Below, piece after piece: positions 57,831-64,000 of a stretch of 64,000 nucleotides of DNA (within the stretch, counting starts at the first letter, position 1; every line of letters starts with the position of its first letter). The translations under genes were made by a program, and so were the position numbers. Under the pieces are notes generated by a model, which did not search any database, was not told the origin of the DNA, and was given only the letters and a program-made list of their open reading frames with translations. This DNA comes from Ophiura sarsii. Lineage: Eukaryota; Echinodermata; Ophiuroidea; Amphilepidida; Ophiuridae. The DNA lies in the NCBI GenBank assembly GCA_035610835.1, contig CM069457.1:40341319-40405318 (forward strand), in the 5' to 3' direction.

Positions 57831-58045
57831 TTAACCCCCTGGGGTCTACCTGTCTATCTTACAGTGGTTCTGATTGGTTTATTACAAGATGTACTCATAT
57901 GAATAGCCAATTCAAATGCAGCTTGTAAAATGTTTCACTCCCATCTTTATCAGGGATACAATTATTCTAACAATGTCTCTCATTGGTGCAATAAATTATG
58001 TATCCATCTTTTTAACCAATCGGCCGGTAGTTCTCAGGGGGTTAA
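57831..58045. mobile_element. MITE family B copy 3
   Basis: TTAACCCCCTGGGGTCTACC and GCCGGTAGTTCTCAGGGGGT..TAA are well-preserved inverted ends with TTAA at both limits (215 bp). It sits inside unit 1 of the tandem region. Confidence 0.88.
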
Positions 58046-58366
58046 GCCATGAATGTCACATATCACAAAGGGAAGATGTCACACATATCGTGGTATTGAA
58101 AATCCTTTTCTCAAACATCTTCAAAACGCTAAAGTATATCTCAAACGTCGGAAAAATATCATTTGTTTTTAATGGATCTATAAATACACCACAGGGACCC
58201 ATATTGAGAGCAAATCTATTTGTTAAATCCTGTCAACACCTTTGATCCCAAATGAGGACACGAGTTTCACACAAAGAATAGGATAGGATAGACTAGGGAT
58301 TCTATTAAATTTGGGATATGATGCAAGTCTATACATAAGCAGAGGACAGACAGTGCTACAGTGCAA

Positions 58367-58561
58367 CCCCCGGGGGGGGGAATTGCCAAAATTAGGTATA
58401 TTTTCGCGAACATTTGCAAAAATGTGGTCTAAAATGAAGCAAAACCCCTAAAAATGGGTACCGATTTTTCCAAAATCACCCCTAAAAATGGGTATGGGTT
58501 TTGAATCTCCAGCGGCACACCCCCGACCAAACCAAATCCGAGTACCCCCCCCCCCCCCCCC
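58367..58561 (-). mobile_element. GGTTTGGTC element, short copy
   Basis: Reverse complement of the left part of the family (ACTCGGATTTGGTTTGGTCG, TGCCGCTGGAGATTCAAAAC). It is bounded by CCCCCGGGGGGGG on the left and a C run (58545-58561) on the right, with GTGCAACC on both sides, a possible target duplication. Confidence 0.75.
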
Positions 58562-58995
58562 GGGTGCAACCAAGATGCTCACAGAAAAAGTTTAAGATAG
58601 CTTTCGATCGGCAATTTGAGTCGTACACTCCTGATACGACTCCATTCCCTATTTTAAGGAAAATGGGTGTATGGGACTCAAACTGTCCAGTTCAGTTAAA
58701 CAATGTTTAAGCCACAAGAAAGAAAAAGTAGAGAAAAAATCATGGCTTGACTAGCCGCCATTTTCTTGATATCCCTGTGCAACTGAAACAACCCATTATG
58801 CGATGTTACATACAAGAGAGAAGATACCACACATACTGAAAATAAAAATCCTTTCTCAAACGACTTCAGTACAACTTGATGTAGGTTCGTATATCAGGAT
58901 TGTTCAATACCCTTTGACATTTTTTGGGTTTTTGTCATCTTGACAAATCCAAGTTGATTAATCGATGTATAATAAACTCAGGACACATTGGAAAA

Positions 58996-59830
58996 AGCCA
59001 CAGTTGTATTTGATGGATCTATAAAAGCACCTCAGGGAGTCATATGGAAGGAAATCACTTTATTCAAACTGTCAACACCTTTGATCCCAATGAGGGCTTA
59101 TACACAGCGTTCGAAATAAGTAAAATAAATTGGTTATCCAGGCGGATAACCTAGGTTGAGAATTTGGTTATCCGCCAACATTTTTGGTTATCCGCATTTA
59201 TTCAGTTGTTCACTGGCAAATCTCAAAGATTATTACTTTAAGCGATTCTGCCGCCGAAGAAAGGATGGATCGATGCTTGTTTCGCTATTTTGCAAACCTG
59301 GAAGTGAAATATCACCGTTTACAAAGACAAAGTTGTAAGCATTAAATACTGAAATTAACCTAATCGCGCTTCCAAGCGAACTCGGTAGGCATCCACTATA
59401 TTCTCGATTACAGTTTGGTTCGTAGCAACGGGTCAGGTTTCGTAGCCATAACACATGGCTTCGTAATCAGATTACTGTTTACAAATTACAACGGAAGTAT
59501 ACAATTGTGAAATAATGGAATTTTGAGCTTGAATTAGCAGTAGTATATAATAAACTGTTAGTGTCAACAACATTATGGTTATCCGCCAGATATCGGCAAG
59601 GAAAAACTGGTTATCCGTCGGTAAATTTGGTCATTTGGGAAGACTGGATGACCGTTATTTCGAACACTGCTTATATACGCACTGGACTATATGTAAGTCA
59701 CTGCTTGGATTGCAGTATAGCCAGTTCAATAGACCTTATCAAGCGGCAAGTTAAATTATTAGATCCTCGTGCAGTTCAATTTAAATTTCCACACAAAGAA
59801 AGTATCCACAAATTTCAACCTTTGGATCCG
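58996..59830 (-). pseudogene. Decayed exon-like unit 2 split by a hAT element
   Basis: The minus strand aligns with the open frame of unit 3: SLNKVISFHMTP, a stop codon where unit 3 has W, then GAFIDPSNT. The upstream half is separated by the 565-bp element at 59105-59669. Acceptor and donor positions seen in unit 3 are not preserved. Unit 1 (58142-58260) is more decayed still, with several stops. Confidence 0.5.
59105..59669. mobile_element. hAT-type MITE with 8-bp target duplication
   Basis: CAGCGTTCGAAATAAGTAAA and ACCGTTATTTCGAACACTG are the inverted ends. The flanks are CTTATACA and CTTATATA, an 8-bp duplication with one mismatch, the hAT signature. The subterminal regions carry GGTTATCCGCC-like motifs in both orientations at ~59133, 59163, 59188, 59578 and 59611, a likely transposase-binding array. 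The interior is otherwise unrecognised and non-coding. Confidence 0.85.
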
Positions 59831-59855
59831 ACTCCATTCTCTATTTTTGGAAAAC

Positions 59856-60404
59856 TGGGTTTAAGGCAGGCGCCACTTTTTGCAAAGAAAGAAAAAAAGA
59901 AGAAGGGGGAAAAAAGAGAAGAAACTGGGGAAAGGGATTTCTTTTCAATAAAATATTGGTCAAAAAAGTACACACCAAATCGCACCAAATGGGTTCGAAA
60001 AATTGGAAAAAATCCAATTCTGAGGGGGGCACATCCCCCCTAAAACTCCCCCCTGTTTGAGCTTTTAAACCATGTATACTTAAATCAAGAATATATCAGT
60101 AATGCTCAACTACATTTGTGCATTGACAAAAAATATATATTTATTTATTGGAAATGAAGAGGTGGCTCTTCGATAAAACTTTGTTCAAAAGTATACACCA
60201 GATCGCACCAAATGAGTTCGAAAATTGAAACATTTTCTACTTCTGAGGGAGATTACTTCTGAGGGGGGCACATCCCCCCTCAGACACCCCCTGTTCGAGC
60301 ATAGTCCGAGCATAGCTTGGCGCGTACCTGGTACCAGCACAATTACCTTTACAGTTTTCAACATAAATGGCCACCCCACTTTTTGGTACCTTGCTACGCC
60401 CCTG
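59856..60404. mobile_element. Insertion in unit 3 (GCTACGCCCCTG end)
   Basis: GGGTTTA before and GGTTTAC after suggest a short target duplication. The right end is CTTGCTACGCCCCTG, the inverse of the 'CAGGGGCGTAGC' type. Inside are two inverted copies of the ~220-bp unit found at 39045-39715 (AAAAGTATACACCAGATCGC, GAAATGAAGAGGTGGC). The left inverted end is not well defined. Confidence 0.55.
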
Positions 60405-60623
60405 GTTTACAGGACTACATCTTTCCGGTTAATATTTAAGCCACAAATAAGAAAAACGGTAAGTATAAAATGCATGACTTGGCTAGCTTTCAATTTTCTT
60501 GACGGGCCCTGTGCAACCAAAACAATCCCATTAAGCCATGATTGTCAATACATAACAGAGAGAAGATGTCACAAATATTGTAATTGAAAATCCTTCTAAA
60601 ATGACTTCAATATATTGAAGTAC

Positions 60624-60875
60624 CTATAATATCAAACATTGGAAAAGCATCAGCAATTGTATTTAATGGATCTATAAAAGCACCCCAGGGAGTCATATGG
60701 AAGGAAATCACTTTGTTCAATCTGTCAATACCTTGGATCCCAAAGGAAGTTGTGTCCACTGGACTATGGTGCTTTACTTGGATTGATGTTGTCATTCGTT
60801 TCATTATTTCATCATTAAGTGGCAGGTTGCCTACACAGAGTTCCCAAGAGCTCAATTTGAAATTTCCAAGAAAAG
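60624..60875 (-). CDS. Candidate symmetrical exon, unknown protein (unit 3)
   Basis: On the minus strand ATTTTAG precedes 60875 and ATTATAG|GTACTT follows 60624. The 252 bases between are open, 84 codons, phase 1 at both ends. The frame includes LPLNDEIMKRMTTSIQVK, GIQGIDRLNKVISFHM and PWGAFIDPLNTIADAF, and reads like a globular domain. Two decayed relatives lie in the neighbouring tandem units. A symmetrical phase-1 exon is the kind that duplicates in tandem without breaking the frame. The pyrimidine tract is weak and I do not recognise the domain. It may instead be a fragment of a repeat-borne gene. Confidence 0.35.
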
Positions 60876-60993
60876 CTAAAATGTCCACATTTCTTTATCC
60901 CTTTGAAGGTTACATATTCTTTTGGACTCAGATTTCAAACATCTTTTTCTATCTCGCTATCTTTTTCTTTAACTCTTATAAGTGACCCAACGC

Positions 60994-61670
60994 CAGGGTT
61001 GTAGCTACGCCGGACAGCGCCGGACGGGGCCGTCCGGTAGTTGTGCCCAGCTCCCGGCACTCTTAAAAAATAAGGGTAACAAATCCGGCATTTTTTTCCA
61101 ATTTGTGGAAAAAATCATTAAACTGTCTCCTTTGTGACCTTTGACCTCATTAACATATGAAGGTTTCCATGTTGCATCTATGACCGAAGTTTGGTTGCAA
61201 TTGGTCATTGTATGGAAAAGAAATGGACAATACAAAAAATGTGTACTGAATTTTACATCTTGACCTCAGATGACCTTTGACCTTGGTATGTGACCTATGA
61301 CCTCATTAACATATGAAGGTTTCCATGTTGCATCTATGACCGAAGTTTGATTGCAATGGTTATTGAATGGAGAAGAAATGGACAAAACAAAAAGTGTATA
61401 CCAAATTGTTGACGGACACCCCCCCCCAACCCCCACCCCCACCCCGACTGACAGACTACACACACAAAGGATGCTGCCATAAGGTCTCTTCCTACGGACG
61501 ACCTAAAAATTATGTGACTGGAACCCTCAAAGTGCATTTATAACCCCTTAAAAACATTAAGAAGGCCTCTAGACCCCATTCCATGATCCACTGCACTTCG
61601 TTCGCTACACTTACTCCGTTCGCCGTCAGTAAAATTTTCCGGCACTCAATCTGGTCTAGCTACAACCCTG
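60994..61670. mobile_element. hAT-type MITE with 8-bp duplication and DR1 repeats
   Basis: CAGGGTTGTAGCTACGCC and GGTCTAGCTACAACCCTG are the inverted ends. The flanks CCCAACGC and CCAAACGC form an 8-bp duplication with one mismatch. The interior holds one and a half copies of the ~156-bp AGGTCA repeat of 56010-56640 (61130-61400), followed by the same GACCTAAAAAT..TACGGACGACC module. GCCGGACGG-type GC-rich motifs lie at both ends. No transposase frame is present. Confidence 0.85.
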
Positions 61671-62297
61671 CCAAACGCGATAAGATGAGGCACAATGATG
61701 GAAATATGAATATTGAAATATTTATGTCATGATATTATTTATCATACATTTTTAGGGACATTTTGGTACCGAAGTCAATGTTATATCACATTATTAACCA
61801 AAGTTTCAGATGATTGAAAATCACTTTGTCTCAAAACATCAAGTACAAATTGTCAAGTTGCCTAATGGTGTCTCGAGACTGGATATCAGTGAATCCTTTC
61901 TTGCAACCAAAAGGCTAATGTAATTACTGTGTCATCTGAAAAAGATTTGTCAAAACATAGTCTTACAAATGGCATTTCTTGAAAGATGTAAAAGTTTGTA
62001 GATAGTGGCCACTTCACTGTTGCCAGCTTGGCTTTTTTACCCTTTTCTGGACGATCATTTTATACATACCTACATACAAGTTATGGGCATTTTTAAGGTC
62101 TTGCTTTTGTCAAAAAAATCAATGGAGTGAATGAAAATCAAATACCTCAAAATGTAATTAAACTCTTTATTTTCATGAATTTCAGTCTTTCGTTAAATGA
62201 AAGATATATCAAAGATTAAACAAGACTTTTTATGAATTTGACATATTTTGACATTTTCTCACATTTTCACTAAGGCCTAAACAAATGGTTTGATTGG
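61671..62297. other. Unassigned non-coding stretch
   Basis: No matches to other parts of the window and no supported frame. Confidence 0.4.
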
Positions 62298-63210
62298 CCT
62301 AACATGACAAAAACAAATAGGGTAGGTCGGTCGGGATTTTTTTTCTTCTCTTTTTTTTCTAATCACCTGCTTTGGGGACTTAAAATAGCCTAAGGGGTCA
62401 TCCAAAATTATCGCCATTTTCACTTACGTACAGAGTGTACGTAACTTTTTACCCCCCCCCCCTCGAGCAATGAATGGCGAAATGTTCATGGCTTGATATA
62501 CCCTCATGTTTGATTAAAAACTATTGTATTAAAGACGTATACAACATAAGAAACTGTACGGTACATAATAGAGAAAAATAAACTTATTGTATATCTCTGG
62601 TGTTGATTCTGCCATGCTTTTCTTTGGTAAAAATTATCATTTTCTTCGATAAATAATTATCAAGATATTTTGAAACAAATGGCACATGTATTAAATGCTT
62701 TTAAATACAGAAATGATAAACAACAACACTAGGTACTTGAGCCATGGATTGTTTTAAAAACACAGAAGCAAAATTGCTTCGTGTACATGAAACATTTTTG
62801 TCAGTGGCGTATCTAGGTATTTCAAATATGGGGGCGGGCAGAAATGACAGTGAACTGACAAGATTATTATGGCAAAAGAAATTTTCGCGTAGCGTGCAAA
62901 AATGTTTGACATTCCCTTGCTATGATTGAGGTACATTTTGGCTCTAAACAAGCTTATACCAACAAAATATTGCATTTTGGAGAAACATGTGCGTTGTAGC
63001 GCGCGGAAAAATTCCATATTCTTTTATTTTGTACTTTAAAAAAAATCCTGCCTCTCAAGATTGCCATTTAAGTTACGTACGGTTGGGGTATATTTCGACC
63101 CCCTCCCCCCTGTTACTGAAAATGGCAAAATTATGGACGACCCCTAAATGAAAGCAAACAGTCAGAAACTTTAATACTTTGTTCAATTTTTATTTTTATT
63201 TTTATTTTTA

Positions 63211-63242
<32 letters not shown>

Positions 63243-63360
63243 TATTTTATTATTATTTTTTTTTTTTCCCCCTCCCTCAAAATAATAACAAATATTCAGG
63301 GTCAGTGATGTATTTGGGGTCGGTCGGTTAGGCCAAACAAACATTTTTTAGGCCTAACCC
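62298..63360. mobile_element. Possible composite between TTGGCCTAA-type ends
   Basis: ATTGGCCTAACATGAC..GGTAGGTCGGTCGGGATTTT (62298) and GGGGTCGGTCGGTTAGGCCA..AACAAACA (63318-63345) are inverted family ends of the TAGGCCAAAA type. Between them lie GGCGTATCTAGG at 62808 (left end of the 2.36-kb element family), GCG repeats (62886-63005), a C run (62452-62463) and a (TTATT)n/(ATT)n run at 63185-63270. Whether this is one element or a mosaic cannot be settled by eye. Confidence 0.4.
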
Positions 63361-63502
63361 TTATATCAAATTAGCTACTGCCGCATTGTACCTCATATAC
63401 TCATCTTGGGTCACATACTACCGGTTTCAAAACATAAGTCAAATGTGACCATCAATCTGGTGTCACGCCTGTGACTCAAGTTATTACACCGAGATGTAAT
63501 CT

Positions 63503-63725
63503 ATAGTTTAATCAGTTCCAAATCGGCGAGAGAAATTCCTTTTCTTATCTCACCACACGCAAAAGAAATCCAGGCGAACACACACGATTATGGCCACACA
63601 CACATTTTGTTGACGCACGCACACGTCACGCATATGATACACAGTTGCCTTCATGTGTGCCTGTGTCATTCTGTATTCATTCGCTGCTGTAAGGAGGCTT
63701 TGCCAATTTGGAACTGATCAAACTA
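63503..63725. mobile_element. MITE with AGTTTAATCAGTTCCAAAT ends
   Basis: TATAGTTTAATCAGTTCCAA..TCGGC and GCCAATTTGGAACTGATCAA..ACTA are inverted ends (223 bp). The interior has ACACACACATT-type runs and GCCTTCATGTGTGCC. The right part is shared with ~2400-2530. Confidence 0.8.
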
Positions 63726-63726
63726 C

Positions 63727-63942
63727 TGTAAAAGTAGAAATTTTCGCGGGTTTTTTTATTTTCGCGAATTTCGCGAATTAATCCTCATCTGCGAAAATAT
63801 AAACTCGCGAAAATTATTGACTTCCATTGACTTTTGTTCACAAATGTTGAAAATCGCGAAAATAAAAAATCGCGAAATGCCTGTTATGACCATTTTCGTG
63901 AAAATATCTTATCGCGAAAATATTGACTTTTACAGTAATAGG
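63727..63942. mobile_element. ACTGTAAAAGT/TTTTCGCG MITE, complete
   Basis: CTACTGTAAAAGTAGAAATT..TTCGCG and CGCGAAAATATTGACTTTTA..CAGTAATAG are the inverted ends. TCGCGAAA motifs recur about ten times inside. It directly abuts the preceding MITE, leaving a 1-bp gap. Confidence 0.85.
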
Positions 63943-64000
63943 ATTGAAGACCTATGGGACACATGTTTACACCCCAACCACTTTCAATTTCTTTATCAAT

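Larger units (their letters stand above)
57640..60990 (-). repeat. Three tandem ~0.6-kb units with exon-like frame
   Basis: Units begin at CTCCATTCTATATTTTAGG (57648), CTCCATTCCCTATTTTAAGG (58640) and CTCCATTCTCTATTTTTGG (59832). Each continues with TTAAGCCACAA, TTTTCTTGA, GTGCAACC/TGAAACAACCCATTA, a TTTAATGGATCTATAAA-type block and TTTGATCCCAA. Subtracting inserted elements (57831-58045 and 58367-58561 in unit 1; 59105-59669 in unit 2; 59856-60404 in unit 3) leaves ~0.5-0.6 kb per unit. The minus strand of each unit carries the same exon-like frame, open only in unit 3. Confidence 0.75.

Overview
The window is AT-rich eukaryotic DNA and consists almost entirely of non-coding sequence and decayed or non-autonomous mobile elements. 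The spliced SEL1L exon, Pol III SINEs, a 5'-truncated LINE, many TIR elements with TA, TTAA or 8-bp target duplications, and scattered CCCTAA-like motifs point to a metazoan. The repeat style (ATT-tailed tRNA-SINE, 'TACTGTAAAAGT' MITEs) suits a marine invertebrate, perhaps an echinoderm or hemichordate. That placement is an inference, not something the sequence proves. No long open frame exists, and nothing resembles a bacterial operon, a CRISPR array or an intact virus.

The one confidently identified gene part is a 166-bp minus-strand exon at 1997-2162, with good splice sites on both sides. It encodes a Sel1-repeat segment of SEL1L, the ER-associated degradation adaptor. The gene runs right to left: the next 3' exon should lie left of the window and the 5' exons to the right. 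I could not find the 5' exons by eye, so the left part of the window is probably SEL1L intron. Weaker exon candidates are at 12757-12962 (-), 34398-34515 (+), 42489-42671 (-), 48738-48846 (+) and 60624-60875 (-).

Layout. 1-5.2 kb: SEL1L exon, a near-perfect hairpin, and a ~196-bp satellite split by a 408-bp TIR element. 5-14 kb: SINEs, MITEs and two tandem arrays. 14.5-20 kb: MITEs, a ~2.9-kb element with ~0.7-kb inverted arms, and a mariner-type element. 20.5-22.7 kb: a tandem array interrupted by a telomere-motif TIR element and a LINE 3' end. 22.7-31 kb: hairpins, foldbacks, and two nested element-in-element insertions. 31-35.5 kb: mariner-type and foldback palindromes. 35.2-43.4 kb: a 312-bp palindromic MITE, then a 7.9-kb interval bounded by inverted copies of the same end and containing another 2.4-kb element. 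43.6-55 kb: TTAA-flanked elements, two of them abutting a second element at one shared TTAA. 55.6-57 kb and 61 kb: ~156-bp repeats dense in AGGTCA direct repeats, inside two unrelated TIR elements. 57.6-61 kb: three ~0.6-kb tandem units with an exon-like frame, each hit by different insertions. 61.7-64 kb: more MITEs.

The strongest system-level theme is a guild of at least five short element families that all end in TTAA, nest in one another and share insertion sites. All family names here are descriptive; none was checked against a database.
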